Source: Anseranas semipalmata (lineage: Eukaryota; Chordata; Aves; Anseriformes; Anseranatidae). From it: a stretch of DNA of 64,000 nt. The stretch lies in NCBI GenBank assembly GCA_013399115.1, contig VXAA01001354.1, positions 1,151,822 to 1,215,821 on the forward strand. Reading direction: 5' to 3'. The notes beneath the pieces are model-generated. The model ran no database searches. It was given only the letters and a program-made list of their open reading frames with translations, and was not told the DNA's origin. Shown in pieces: positions 47,741 to 60,586 of this stretch. The translations under genes were made by a program, and so were the position numbers. Position 1 is the first letter of the stretch; the number at the start of each line of letters is the position of its first letter.

Positions 47741-50700
47741 TAAATATTTTGTCTTCTCTTCCCCCAGAACATCCTGCTTCACTTTCATGTCCAAAGCTTC
47801 TGAGATGCTTTGCCAACTCTGAGCTCAGTAATAAAATAATAAAGATATTTGATCCACTTGACATTCACAGATAAGTGGTTTTTTCCCCTTATTTTCCTAT
47901 TAGAAGATGAAGAGATGACGGTTTTTAAATTTGTATATTAGGGAATATGACCGGTGGTGTTTTGTTCTAAGTATTCCTACTTGGAGTACAAAAACAACAG
48001 TCAGGTATGAAAGCTGTGCAGTGAGAGCTGCAAACTGAAAATAAAGCAAACTGTTTTGTCCAGCTAGCAATGCCAGCTGATACGGATTGAAAACAAGAAA
48101 GACCCCCCCTCCTTACAGAGTTAGGAGCTCGATTTTATGCTCAATAGAAGCTGTAGATGCTGCGCATCGTTCAAGTTGTTGCCCGAAGGTGGGACAATAG
48201 AGATTTTTTTGGAAAGTGGCTAAAATTTGGGGCCTTGAGCTGAGCTGATGTCATTTGGCACTTGCATAATCTTCCCTGTACATAGCCACATGGGTCAGTA
48301 ATCAGAGGCTGAAACCTTTGCTGCCAAATTTCAATGCAGAAAAGGTGTTAGAGATTGAATTGCATTGTGATCCTTGGGAAAAGAGGGCACATCTTTGTAA
48401 TTTTGAATTATTGACATTTCTAGGATTTTTTTAAGAAGGAAGTTATCAGGAATGTACAGCTTGTGTCAATGAGCATCCCTAAATATTTCCGAGTAAATGG
48501 TGGAAGATGCTTCAAGCCAGAGATGCCGTTAGACACCGTTAAGTATGATTTTCTTTTACTATAAGTTGAAGCTCTGATTATTTCCTTTTCCCAAACAAAA
48601 GGTCAATGTAAAGAAGGCTGACATTCACATGAACACATTCATACAACAACTATTGTATTTCATTCTTGCCATAGTTTTTTGTGTGTAAAAAGTGATAAAA
48701 CAATGAAATGCATTGAAAAATAGCAGTTAATCACTAGACAGGAGGCAGGCAGTACTAAAAAAAAGTTTCCCTGGTGTAGGTAGTATTTCTTACTTAAAAG
48801 CAAGTTTTATTTGGCTTGTCTGCAGAGCTCTGTCTTCATAAATTTTTAATCTCAGAGCTGTCAAATCTTTGACATGGAGTTTTACAATAAATAGAAAAAA
48901 AATGACAAAGATGCTCTTCTGTAGAAAAGTGAGCTTAGGGAATGTGGTTCAAGGTTAAAATCTTGCAGTGTCATTTTAGTAACAGTAATAGAAATTGATT
49001 CATGGGAGACTTCCGGATCGCTCCCGAATCTCTGAAGCCAAAGCCTTGAGAAAATAGTGAAGCACTGTAAATCCAGGATCTTCTAGGAGGGTCCCGAGCG
49101 GCCTCTGCAGTGCGGGGTGACAGGCGAGGACAGAGGACGCGGAGCTGTGCCGGGGGCACGGCAGCTTGGCACGCAGGTGAGCCGTTTGCATTGCATTCAG
49201 CACAGAACAGTTCCTTGGGCAAATCAGTTCATTAGAATGTGTTTTTTTCTTCTTCTTCTCAGAGTTTGCATATGAAAGTGATGCAAGGAGGTGGTGTAAC
49301 AGATGTGGCTTGGGCTCCCTACCTTCTCCTGCAGCTGGATTCCCCACTCTATTCCTATGTCTACATGGGCTTGCTGTGCTGCTCCCAAACCCACTTCTGG
49401 TTCTTAGGCACCCCTAGTTTCCACCCCTACCACACACTTCAGTGTTCATTAGCATTCATTACAAATAAGGTGATTTTTCTAGCATGAACAGCAACTTTGC
49501 ATGTGTTCGACGTGTGTGTAGCTGTATTAAGCCCTGCTGACACTGTCATCCTTGCGGAGAAGCATGAGAAAGTTCACTGGGTCTTTTTGCTCCTGTCTGC
49601 GAACCCCCTCAAGCACTGAGCTCCAGGTTTTTGTGTAAGTGTACATAAACGCAGCTCTACGATGCAAACGTTAATTATTTTCTGAATTGCACCTTTGGAG
49701 TGATTGGAGGAATACAGATGTCAGGCACAGTGGAGGCACTAGCAGAGTATTTTCTAACGTTATGAGTGTACTTCGTGTTTTATTATGAGAAAGGGGAGCA
49801 ATGTACTGTCCTCATAGGTGTTTTGAGCCTCTCTCTTGTTCCGGTGATGGCTAGCCTTTGCATTTTAAATGCTTGTTTTGAATGAGTGGGTGAGGGGAAA
49901 GCAATTGTGAATGCTAAGCAGCAATAGGCAGAATTTTAATTTCTGAGACTCAGAGGTTAGATTTTTGCTCAGGAAAACATTCAGTGATACTGCTTTTGCA
50001 ACATCTCCCACTTTTGCCAGCTGTCACAGGGTGGATGGTAAAAAATGGTACCTGGGAGGTTAGTGAAATAGGGACCAACCTTTTAACTTCTTTGAATGGT
50101 GACCTGGGAACTTTGATGTGTAACACAGGGAGACACCACCAATTCACGGAAGAGAGGGGATCATGTGCAGAATTAGTCTATTTAGAGAATGAGGTCCTTT
50201 TCTTCTGCTCATGAAATGTCTACAAATATCTTTTGATTTCCATAAGCTATTTGGCAGACATGCCCTTGAATTAATCCAGGTGGATTACTCATGAATATCT
50301 CTGCTATGTTGTTTTGTGGTGATTGGCCAAGTCAGTCACAAGATGTCCTTTCTTTGGCTTGGGTAGAGGAGTATACTCCTACTTACAAGATGAAATTTGT
50401 GTATGCAATTTAAGATCCATTTGCTGTGAATATTCCTGCATATGATTTTGAAGTAAGCTTTTTACAAGTATTTTGCCAGTAAAACTCACTCACTTTAATG
50501 TTGTCAGAAAACAAACGCAAAAAGGTGCATCATTTTTTGTGGTTGCATACTTAAGTGTTATTAGCCCGACTGTACTTCATGATTTACCTCATCGTGAGCA
50601 GTGAGCAATGTTCAGGCGTTTAGTTTTGATTAGGTTTTTCAGTATTTCATTCCATTTTAGACAAAAGATGGAAAAGATGTAGCTTGTTCACAAGTCCTGT

Positions 50701-50770
50701 AGGCACTCCGCTGTTGCTGTTAACTTTGTACAGAGCTCGTACGCCATTACGGTGTTCAGTAGCAGCATTA

Positions 50771-50837
50771 GATAGACAGACAGACAGACAGACTGATAAG
50801 GAGCTCGTGCTTGCCTGGTAAGAGGCAGGCAGGCAGG
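50771..50837 (+). repeat. (GACA)n and nearby (GGCA)n simple repeats
   Basis: GATAGACAGACAGACAGACA at 50771-50793 is followed 30 bases on by AGGCAGGCAGGCAG at 50822-50837. Confidence 0.92.
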
Positions 50838-51996
50838 ACTCCCATCTCAGTAGACAATCCAGGGAAGGGAGGGGGATTTTTATTTCTCCAGTACCACCTG
50901 GATCTTACTGAAAATGCACTCGGCCACTTCTTCCTTGGGATGTTAGATTTTGCACCCGCAGCATTTCCCAGACTAAATGAAGTCATCTTCGATAGAAGAT
51001 GAAGATGCAGAAAATACATCAGTGAAAAGAAGCAAATTAACAAACTGATAAAACTACAACTGTTATTTCTAGATAGGAGCATACTCGTCCCATGCTTTCA
51101 CATCACAGCTACGGGTTCTTATATGCCTTATCTGCTCCTGGATTTATATTCAGTAATTGGGAGCCAGAATACCTGTTACCTTTTTCCGCTCTGATACAGC
51201 TGGGTCAGGTATCCAGGCTTCTCTTACCTTCATGCCGGTTCTTTATAATTTTTCTTCTAAAACCTAAAGACTTGGATATTTCAGTCAGTATAGAAAGTAA
51301 GATAAGCACCCACACTATGTGTATATTCTACACTGATGCTCAGAGCAATATATCTCAGAGAAATGATTCTCCCTGAAAATAACAAAAAAGTCTGAATGGC
51401 TTGAATGTAGGGATCATCTCTTGGCCTTGCGCACTGTTTCATGCTGGAGGAGAGCCTCAGAGTCTTCTGGAGGCCTATGAAAAATACATTCAGAGCTGTC
51501 TTACCAGCTCCACCTGGTCCCAAGGTTGTAAAATACTCAGATCGAGGAATATTTACTCATTTTATTTATAGGCACTTGTATATATGTATATTTAACTTCT
51601 GCCTTGAATAAGTGAGCATGTCTGGTAGATAGAGAAGAGGTATAAAGGGTAGTAAGGAGAAGAGCAGACTTGGTTGTGGCAAATACGGGATCAGTGCCCC
51701 ACATTTTTGGAGCAGGCAGGAACACCGATAGTCAGCATATGAACAGTTTTGAAAAATCCGTTTCAAGTTATTCCAGGTCTAGGTGATGGCCAAAGATCGT
51801 ACATCTAAGAAGAGGTGGCAGGGAGGGACAGAGCACGAGGATGTGGGCTAAGCACTGCTGGGTATCAGATCTCTTGCCTAGATGAGTAGCGTGTTATCTG
51901 CGGTCTATGGGATGTGCTAACGGCAAACTAGAGATTGTGGGTTAGATAAAATGTATACAGAGTGATTGTGTGATTGTTTGTTAGGACATGTGATTT

Positions 51997-52275
51997 ATGA
52001 AGTCTTTAAAATGTTGCTGTGAAAAAGACCACTTAGGCTGGAAGGAATGTGCTAAGAAAAACTCGGGCAACCCTCAGAGAGGGGGAAGGAGAAAGCCCAG
52101 GAATGGCAGCAAGAGGCAAGTGAAGTACGAGAAGAGGAAGGGAAAGAGGAACTGTGTCGAACAAAGGGCGCAAGGAGTTGCTCAGAAAGGCTCTGTGGGG
52201 GGGAGTGAGGGTCAGCGAGGAGAAAAGATGGGCAGGGGGAGACATCTGAAGACTAAACCTCGAGGTACAACCTGA
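51997..52275 (+). other. Purine-rich stretch with a very basic 92-codon frame
   Basis: The plus strand is strongly A+G-rich (for example GAGAGGGGGAAGGAGAAAG). The ATG at 51997 opens 92 codons rich in Lys, Arg and Gly, including GGRRKPRNGSKRQVKYEKRK. A purine-rich strand yields such peptides by chance, and no domain is seen. Confidence 0.15.
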
Positions 52276-53039
52276 ACGGCCGAGTTCAGGATGTGAAGAG
52301 AAGCCGAGTCTACCCTTGGCTCCTGTAACTGAGTGGTGTCTACAATATCACAAGTAATAGCTGGCAAAGGTCAGTGCAGTCGGTCAGTGTTATTTAGTTA
52401 AACTCTGCTTTTGTAGGAGTATTTTCAAGTTCTCAACCAAGAATGTAATCTTTGCACTTGCTAGTATAAACTCTCCTTGTTTTTCACCCTAAGCAAATTC
52501 AGTATTTCAGATGATACTTGGTTGCACTGCCTTGGTCATGCTAAAACAGCCATGCTTCCTGTGCTGCTCTGAAAGCACTGAACAAGGAGAAGGTTGGAGA
52601 TGTGAGGCGGGAGCTGTGCTGTTCCCTGCAAAGCTGGACGTGGGCTGGTATCCCAAGGGCTGGGTATCAGCCAGTGCCCTTCGGTCAGGGACCAAGTGCC
52701 AGAGAGGCCACAATTTCAGATAGCCCAAATTGTCTGAGGATAGAGCTTGAACTGCTGGAAATTTTGGAAATTTGGGAAATTTGGCTGCAGGTGACTTTTG
52801 GGGAAAGGTGCTGATTGTTGCATGAAGTACGAGGCCAGAGATCTCACCTTGCGATCTAGCTGAAGATCCTTCGCCTCTTCCCATTTCCCACATCTCTCTT
52901 TGTATCGCTCTCCTCCTGCCAAAAGCAAGCTACCACTGTATACTCAGGCACTTCATCTAGAGCCGGTATTGAAGGTGCCATCCCTCTCGCAGGCCGGACG
53001 GGCAGTAAGAGGTGCCAGTCCTCGTCAGTTCTGCCGCTG

Positions 53040-53500
53040 CCCGGTGGCCTCCTCCTCCAGCAGACCTGAGCGACCGGCCTAAAGGCAGAAGAGAGCTGGG
53101 TCGCTCAGGTGGGACGCCTGCCTGCCGACTTCCCCGGTACACAGCCCGTGCCTAATGCAGTTATAATGAAGTACGTGATTCCCAGGGAGATCAGACTCGC
53201 TTTGAAGATAGGCCGGCAGCGGGGAGCCCCTAACTTCCATCCCGGAGGGAGGCGCATGCTCGGCTCGGGGCGCCTGGGGGAGCCTTCGGTGAGATGCTCG
53301 GAGGCTCCGTGAGCCCCGGCCTGCAGGCCGGTTCACAGGCGCGAGGGATGGGCCGGGTTCACTTGGAAGTTCAAGCTCATTGAACCGAGACTTGGGAGAA
53401 CAATTCCTCCGGCGGCCGCCGCCTTCCTGAGCAGCCCTCTGAAGCTCCCGTCCTCAGAAACCCCCCACCCTCTCCCCTGCCTCCCTCTCTTAATACGTTC
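53040..53500. promoter_or_regulatory. CpG island, possible promoter
   Basis: I count about 29 CpG in 53040-53430 at roughly 62 percent GC, an observed/expected ratio near 0.8. It contains a perfect 16-base palindrome (53316-53331), a TCG|GTGAGA donor-like site at 53289 and a GGCGGCCGCCGCC block. GC-rich sequence continues more thinly to about 54090. This is the largest island in the window and the best promoter candidate, but no attached exon can be shown on either strand. Confidence 0.5.
53316..53331. other. Perfect palindrome CCGGCCTGCAGGCCGG
   Basis: Sixteen bases read the same on both strands, inside the CpG island. Its centre CTGCAG is unremarkable. Confidence 0.9.
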
Positions 53501-54143
53501 ACAAATTTTCCTGACAAAAGAGCAATTACAACCTTATGGAGACAACTTACAAAGAGAGCGGGGATGACCCCGAGGAGAGGTTTGCACTGCTCAACACATG
53601 GCCAGTCACCAACAAAGCCAGCCCCGCTGCCATTTGATCACAGAAGAGCCTCCCAGACTGGCACGCTTGACCAAAAACTGGCCGGGTGACTCATTCGTCT
53701 GGCGGCTCTGTGATTCATGAACCTCCAGGAGGAAGGGAGGAGGGGAGCGAATGCTTTTCAGGTCTGAAGTTAAATGCGAGAGAAACACATTCCCCAAAAA
53801 GCAGACACTTGACTGTGTCCAATTGGTGTGTGAATACCAGGACAAAGCCAGGGCGGGAGTCCTGGTGTGCCACACCGCGCGGCTCCTGCACCGCAGGCGG
53901 CACCTTTCCCAAAGGCATGGTTTGGGAAGATCCCGAGTGTGCACACAGAAATGGCGCCTCACATCCAGGTGACCGGGGCTGGGCGAGGGGACTCCGGCCC
54001 TGTGTGGCCGGGAGCAGCCTTGCCCTCGGCGCGGTCTCTGAAGCCCGGGGGGCTGCAGCCAGCTCGCTGAAATGGTTGCGCTCGCGGCCTGCGTACCTCT
54101 CCAGTCGGCTGTTGCAGGGGATTATGTTACTTATTGCTTCAGA

Positions 54144-54221
54144 CATATGGGTCAAAATGCTAAATTATTTAGCAGCCATTGCCAGATGGATTTTAAAACA
54201 ATTAACAAGTGCTAAAAATAG
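54144..54221 (+). promoter_or_regulatory. Enhancer-like motif cluster: E-boxes, inverted repeat, MEF2 site
   Basis: Within 78 bases lie an E-box CATATG (54144-54149), a nuclear-receptor half-site GGGTCA (54149-54154), an inverted repeat TGCTAAAT-T-ATTTAGCA (54158-54174), an E-box CAGATG (54183-54188) and a perfect MEF2 site CTAAAAATAG (54212-54221). E-box plus MEF2 is typical of muscle enhancers. It directly follows the CpG-rich segment. Confidence 0.4.
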
Positions 54222-56038
54222 GCAGCTCTCTCTGTCTCATGGATTTTGCCAAAAAGCGTCTGTTTGCTGTTCGCTCGCCAGCAATTTCTGCTGAGGGTGC
54301 AGCAGAGGCCTCGTGCTCGCTGCAGTCGTCGGGGGCTTCAGCCACGGCTGGGCCCCTGCCGAACGTGGGCTGCGGTGCGTCGGGATGGAAGTGCCGTAGG
54401 CAGGAGGTTGTTCGTGCATGGGAAAGAGTTTAAACTGCTTGGTATTATTTTTCGCATTACTGATGTTACTGTTGTAACTCTGGGTGCTGGGTGTGCTTCA
54501 TGCTGCTTCATTGCCCGCCTTCGGTGGTTGGGTTTCACTGCCCCACATGCACGTTGGGATGATGAGGGCGGGAGACATTAAAGCTTATCAAAGGGGTTTG
54601 GCGGCTTAAATCTGCATGAGTACCGAAATACCTCTGAAGGACTCGGGTTTTAGCTCTTCCTTTCCATGCTATGGCAGGTGGAGAGACACCAGGTGAGGTG
54701 CGGAAACCTGCTGTTCGCTTCAACCAGTTGTGCATGTGGTAAGGCACCGTGGGGCGTGTGGTTCAGCGCTTCCTGAGCTCGCAGCTCCGTGTTGTCAAGG
54801 CAAGAGCATCCTCTGGCCACATGTCAGGGCTCCACAGGCAGTCTGGCTCGCAGGCGAGACTTTGGCCTCTGAGTATTTGTTTATATTTGTGGCACAGGAT
54901 GTGCCTTGCCCAGAGTCAAAGGGAGCGTTTGTTTCTTTTTGGGGTTTGAGGTCACCCATAAAAGCAGGTGCTTTGCACTGAGCCCCAGGTTTATGAGCCT
55001 CCGCTGCCAGCTTAGCTCCGATGCTCTGCTCGGTGCAACCTGCAGCACTCGGCAGACCCTGGGGAATAGTGCAGGTGATGGAGCACATTTAGCTGAGTTT
55101 CTGTTCCTAAAAAATGTTACACTAGGCAAAGGAGTTGGACCTGAATGAAAGTGGCGGATCTAATTTTAGATGGTACCTATGAATGAAACTTGAAACGAGC
55201 TGTTCAGGAAATACCTTCCTCTGCACCAGTGCCAGGGAGAGTATGTGATTTAATGCTAAATTAGCTGGTGCCTATGAACAGGTTACTGCAAGAATATTTT
55301 CCCCTACTTTAACTAAATTATTTTGAAAAAGCAAAGTCTTAATTTCTACATATATGTCCGTGTCCTTTGCAAAAGCTGCGGCTCTCCCACCTCTGGGGAG
55401 CGAGTGCCTCCTCTGCCCCAGTGCCATATGTCACCTCTTGGTGCCTGCTTGTCACCGTGGCCCCACACTGAAGAGCTCTTTGCTTCGATCTGGTGTCTGG
55501 GGATGGCCAAAAGTGAATGGCAAATACAAGAGGACTTTGAGCAAACTGAAAGCGTATCCCAGGGCTCTTGCCCAGATGAGCAGCCACGTTGGCTTGCAAG
55601 AGGCCAGATCTCTTTCAAATGCACTTGTTATGTATTGACCAAACATTCCTCTTTTCTTAAGAAAGCCAGAAGGGAGTACTGCCCCTCCAGATACCCAGCA
55701 GGTGTCCTGTCCCTGTCTCTCAGGCCTTCTATCACACAGCTTTTCATGTCCGTAATTTGGGACCCTGGAGACCTAAGGGTTTAGCTGAGAAATAAATCTG
55801 CAAACTCTCTCTGTACCTTCCTGCACAGTCTTTGCAGCCAAGCACCGAGCTATAGGCACCTTTCTGCATAAGTGGGCTAGGCGCAGCAAACGCACCACTT
55901 GATCAAAGAATCATTTACAGGTATAATAAACCAGTTACTCCTATCTAACCCCTGAGAAGATTCTCGGCCCTTAGCAATGGAAGCTGTAGTTAGTAAAAGT
56001 GCAGAAACGTTTTGTAATGCTTTTTTTCCTTTATCCAG

Positions 56039-56315
56039 ATAATCTGGGTCCTGGGTCAAATCCATCACTAACTAACCAAACCTCCCTCAACCCTGTATTT
56101 GATGAAGTTTCAGCATGGAAAGGCTTTAATGAGTTCCTGTTCATGATGAAACTTCCTGTGTTGGATGCAGCCCTGAACCTCACGCCAGCACTGGCACAGC
56201 ACGGGACGGTGCTGTCAGACCCGGTCACCTGGAGCTGCGCTGTGTGGGTGCTGGCCTGTCCCAGCACCTTCCAGGACGGATTCTTCAGGGACTACTGGCA
56301 GATACATTACCCAAG
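56039..56315 (+). other. Candidate internal coding exon, product unknown
   Basis: A pyrimidine-rich acceptor (TTTTTTTCCTTTATCCAG) ends at 56038 and an AAG|GTGGGT donor follows 56315. One frame is open throughout: 2 bases, 91 codons, 2 bases. The second half, from about 56157, is strikingly coding-like. Over 52 codons I count about 60, 48 and 77 percent GC at positions 1, 2 and 3. The peptide there includes WSCAVWVLACPSTFQDG. The first half lacks this bias, so the true exon may start at an inner acceptor (GTTGGATGCAG, exon 56171-56315). It ends two bases into a codon, which fits the one-base entry of the candidate at 61267. The family is not recognised. Confidence 0.3.
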
Positions 56316-59300
56316 GTGGGTAAATCACAACGTAACATGAAAATAGAGCAGCTTGTAAAATCGCAGTGTAGCTGCTGTGTCTGGGGGTTTAACTGGGGCA
56401 TCTCCACGCCAGGGTCTGAGGACAGGTTGACCCCAAACTGGGCTTACCCTAGGGACACTGGAGCCAGAGTAGAGGAGAGCACTGTAAAATGCTAAATGGA
56501 GAAACTGTATTTCTGGGAAGACTGGGGGACAAGGAGGTCTGCAAAGCATTTTCACGTGGTTTTGATGGCTAGGACAAATTCTTCATCTGTGTACGTGTAA
56601 AGCGGCTCTGTTGTTCAGAGACTGGTGGCCACCAAGTCCAGCTCCTCTGTCGGGAATAAGAAGAGGCCAGAGAAAGCACCAGGGGGGTACGTGATGCAGT
56701 TGTGCTGCTGCTCAGCTGTAAGCTCAGCTGCTCACCACTTGTCTGCATCGCACATATGTGCAAGCTGCAACTGCAGCATATTTGCATATTCCATAAAAAT
56801 CGCTGCACCAAATGCAGCAGTGATTCCTTCACATTACAGCCTTTGTTCTCCAATCAAACAGTGGAACCAGTTAACCACTAAATGAGTTTCAGGCCTTCAG
56901 AATACTGCTGAAGTCTATGAAATTGTCCCAGTCTCTGGTATGGAATGAGGTCCATTGATCAAAGACAAGTGAAAGTGATACAGTTCTGTTGGCATTTATT
57001 GGCGTTTGACATTTCTTACCCATACGCAAATTCATTCCCACATATTTTCTTTATCTGGACTCTCCTCTCTCCCTTTTATTTAATAAAAAGATGACAGAGC
57101 GTCTCTGAACAGCCACATTATCCTCTGTGGAAGCTACCTGAGCAATCTAGTTGAACTGATGCCTGTCGGAGTGCTTGATTCCCAAGGGCTCCGGGTTGGG
57201 AAGGGCATGTAGAGTTTCAGGTTGGCCTTCAAGAGGTATCCATTGCCTCCTGTCTCACAACAGAGTGGAGCATGAAAGTCACAGGAAGAGACAAGAAGTG
57301 TTGTTCGCTGAGTGCTACGATCAGTCCGTGCACAGACAGCTCCTTGTTTTTTGCAGAACTCCTGGAATGAGCGCTCGCAGCTCTCCGTGCGCTGGATGCT
57401 CTCACACCTCCCCTGCCCTGGGGTGCTCTCCCCCAGGCTTTGCTGCCTGGAAGCATTCCTGCTAGCCAAGGGTCACCCTGGCTTGTCTGCATCAGAGCAC
57501 GCTGTGCCCTTCTACTTTTCCAGCGTCCTTTTGGCTTTGTGTCTCATCCCTCAGTCATGATCGATTTTATGTCAGTAACTCTTCATAGCAAAGCTGTAGT
57601 ACTGTCTGATAACAGTACAGTGAGAGAGAGAGCAGGTACATTGCCTGTACTTAGGTAGTAAATGCCTGCCTGCCCTATATTCACCCTCGATTTATTGCTC
57701 TGAGACTTTTTTGAACATATATGTGGAAAGCTGCATTGCCAAAACAATTCAGGCCCACTTAAAAAGATGATGGGATTCTTAGAAATATCCAGAAAGATTT
57801 TTCCCTCAATTTGCAATGAATATACAGTGACTTGAAGTCCTGAGTAGGAAGGAGTGAACCTGCCCAGCTAAATAAGAAAACTTCAGCCTCGAGTCTGTGT
57901 CAGCTGCGAAATGAACTCGGGCAGTTTGTGAGGCTGTGAAATACATGGATACTTGCACAAAACCTTGGTCCTATTGAAGGCACGAGAGTTTATCGATTAA
58001 TGTCACTGCAGTGAAGATTTCACCTGGGTTCTTCCTCTTCTGCTGTCCAAGTCAGACCCACACTGCAGAAGTCGTCTGAGGCACATATCAGTCATGCCCA
58101 GACTCGGTGGGACCAATGTGCAGCAGTCACATGATGTCCTTTTAGAATCTTATCTCTGCACTTTTCTTTTGTTAAGTAAGACCAAACTATATGTCTTGGG
58201 ATTTGCTCATAACTACTGGATACCTATAAAATACACAACTGCCACGAGCTGTCACTTCTCCATCCCTTCCATAACAAAATTCTAGGAAATAACACCTTTT
58301 AACAACAAGCAAACCTGCCTTAATAAGACAAAAGTCTTGTTGCTAGAAGTCCAACTTTCCACTGGCAGCACTTCTGGTTAATACTGGAAATTCTAAATAT
58401 CTGATTAAACATTTCTGGAATTTCTGGGAATACGCTGAGATGCTGCATGGGCAAGATCTTCATAAAGTTTTCAACAAAATAGCTTCTGTTGGGGCTTAAA
58501 GGAGCCCCTCCAAGTAATCAATTTCCCTAATTTCCCAATGTTATTCCTTAACATTCCCTGAGCTAGCTCCTTAAACGACTTAAGTTCTCCTTTGCAAAAT
58601 GCATAGACACAAATAAACCACATATATGAGAAAGGAATGTTCCTCTGTCCCACAAAACAAATTAAATACATTGGTCCAAAATCACCCCTGGGGTAGCTCC
58701 TGTGAATTCAGACGAAACGCATGAATTGAGTTTATTAAAGCAGCGTTTCTGATAGGGATTGGAAATAGCAGTCGAATGAGGTTTTGCAATAGTAAAATGG
58801 TTGTTTATTAGTGATGAGTGAATCACAAAACGTCTGGCATGTATGTTGATCTTAGAAAAAGAACTGAAAAAGTTTGAAACCTGATCAGGTCTCTCTGAAT
58901 CTGTATGTCAGCAAAACTGCCTGGAAGTAAGTCCAAGTCAGAATTCTCATTCAGACATACTTAAATGTTCAGATTTATAACGCTGGATATAGTCGTATCT
59001 CAGCAAGTGCTAAGAAATTAGTGATGGTGAATTAAACTGGGGAAGAAACAAGAACAAACTCGTTCCTAAGTTTTCTGTGTCTGTGATCTTTTGGAGATAG
59101 TCACACAAATCCCACACCCGTGCCAAAGCTGCAGAAAGGAATATAAAAGTTCCCAATTCAGACTTAAATAAACAATGCAGGTTGTTTCCAAACTTTTGTT
59201 ATGTTTTCTTCTTAAACATTTTGTCAAACCACAAGTAGCTTTTCAAATGTCTCTGTATAGGAATAAGCTTTGGGGCTGGAGTAGCATGATTTTATTTAGA

Positions 59301-60349
59301 TCTTGCAAGAACATTTTTGGGATGGATATTCTCAACCTGTGCTGGGCCACAGTCTTTCTCCCGCGGAGCATGAAGCCAAAGATTCTCCTGGTGTGGTCTT
59401 TGACCAGACAGCGCTCTCACAGCTCTGCCCTCATAATTTCAGCCTCTCAATTGACCTTGACATTGAAGGACCTGCAGAAACCTCAGGAAACGTGGGTGTA
59501 AGCTGCCCGAGGGTTTGGCTGTTTTGTCAAAAGGCATCAAAGTGTCCCTGTACGTACGTGATCCATGAGACGATCTCCATCATCGAATGTGCTCCACGCT
59601 ATGGAAGTAATTTCAAACCATTGCCAGGGACAACGTTAGTTTTATTTTCACCTTTGCAGACCGCTGCTCATGGGGACACCTGAGAATATGGGCCAGACAA
59701 AGCCGAAGGGAAGTTGTACATTAAACTAGGCAGGGTCGCAGTTGGTCTCCTTTGGTCGCGTACGGTGCCGTGGTAGAGGCGTGAGGAGCTCCTGCTGCCC
59801 CGGCTGCGGAGGGGAGCTCAGCAGATTGGCTCTGCTCCCCGCCCGGCCCCGGTCTGCCAGGGCAGCACGTGTCATTAGGGCACATCATTAGGTGAGGGGA
59901 TCCTGGCCGGAGAAGGCTGGTTACTTAGGGGCTGGGACACCCCTTCAGCAGGGAACTGAGGGAGGAGAGTCCCTTTCCCTTCGAGCACCCGAGTAGCCGC
60001 TTTTTGCAGAGGCCCTGTAACGGGTGGGACCGCTGCTGGACCAGCACACAGCTCTGGGATCCCCATCTGCCCCCTTCTGGGGGGAGCGGGCGGGCTGCCT
60101 TGTTGACTGGCGGTGCTGGCTCGGCCGGGTGGTAGCAGGGCTGTGGAGTGGCCCAGGGGGCTTGTTAAAACAGAACTATTGCCCCTCTGGCAAGTCGCCA
60201 GTTCAGCAACGGGGAGCTATGGCCAGTGCAGCTAAATCCAGCTACCAAAATAAACCTTTGGGATACCCCACAATGACCCACTGCGGTAACCCTGTGTACA
60301 GCTAGGCCTCAGCTTGATTCCTGCAGGGATCGGTTCTATCCCCGCACAG

Positions 60350-60403
60350 AGCGTGCAGCTCAGCTTACAGAAGCTGTTTGACATCTCTGATGGCAGCGGT
60401 TTG
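60350..60403 (+). other. Candidate 54-base exon
   Basis: A strong acceptor (CGGTTCTATCCCCGCACAG) ends at 60349 and a TTG|GTAAGG donor follows 60403. The 54 bases read SVQLSLQKLFDISDGSGL in phase 0. Third-position GC is about 72 percent against about 33 percent at second positions. The text around LFDISDGSG loosely resembles an EF-hand loop, but it is too short to call. Because the length is a multiple of three, the exon would also preserve the phase between the candidates at 56315 and 61267 if read in another frame, so its true frame is unresolved. Confidence 0.22.
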
Positions 60404-60556
60404 GTAAGGCTATGGAATCTCGAAGTGTTCTCCCTCCCTTGCTCAGTGTTTTCTCAGGCCGACACCCGCGTGGTCACTGTGGTACCTGCGGAAGCGGTTT
60501 GTTGGGAAGAAGCTCATCCAGCGTGGTTATGCCTCAAAGCTGAGGTCAGGGCTGCG

Positions 60557-60586
60557 AGATCCTCAGAGATCCTCAGAGATCCTCGT
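60557..60586 (+). repeat. 10-base tandem repeat, three units
   Basis: AGATCCTCAG occurs twice in tandem at 60557-60576 and a third time with two changes at the end (AGATCCTCGT). Confidence 0.9.

Larger units (their letters stand above)
45046..53039. other. AT-rich non-coding stretch
   Basis: Simple repeats and the GTTAAC triplet aside, I see no supported gene. A strong minus-strand donor at 45425 and a plus-strand one after 49176 (CAG|GTGAGC, with a 66-base frame 49111-49176) are isolated. Confidence 0.5.

Noticed and set aside
53686..54294. 202-codon open frame
   Set aside because: It lies in GC-rich DNA where stops are rare and runs straight through the motif cluster. No domain and no splice support.
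59139..59501. AATATAAAAG followed by an ATG and a 108-codon frame
   Set aside because: The TATA-like site is only about 30 bases from the ATG and the frame has no recognisable content.
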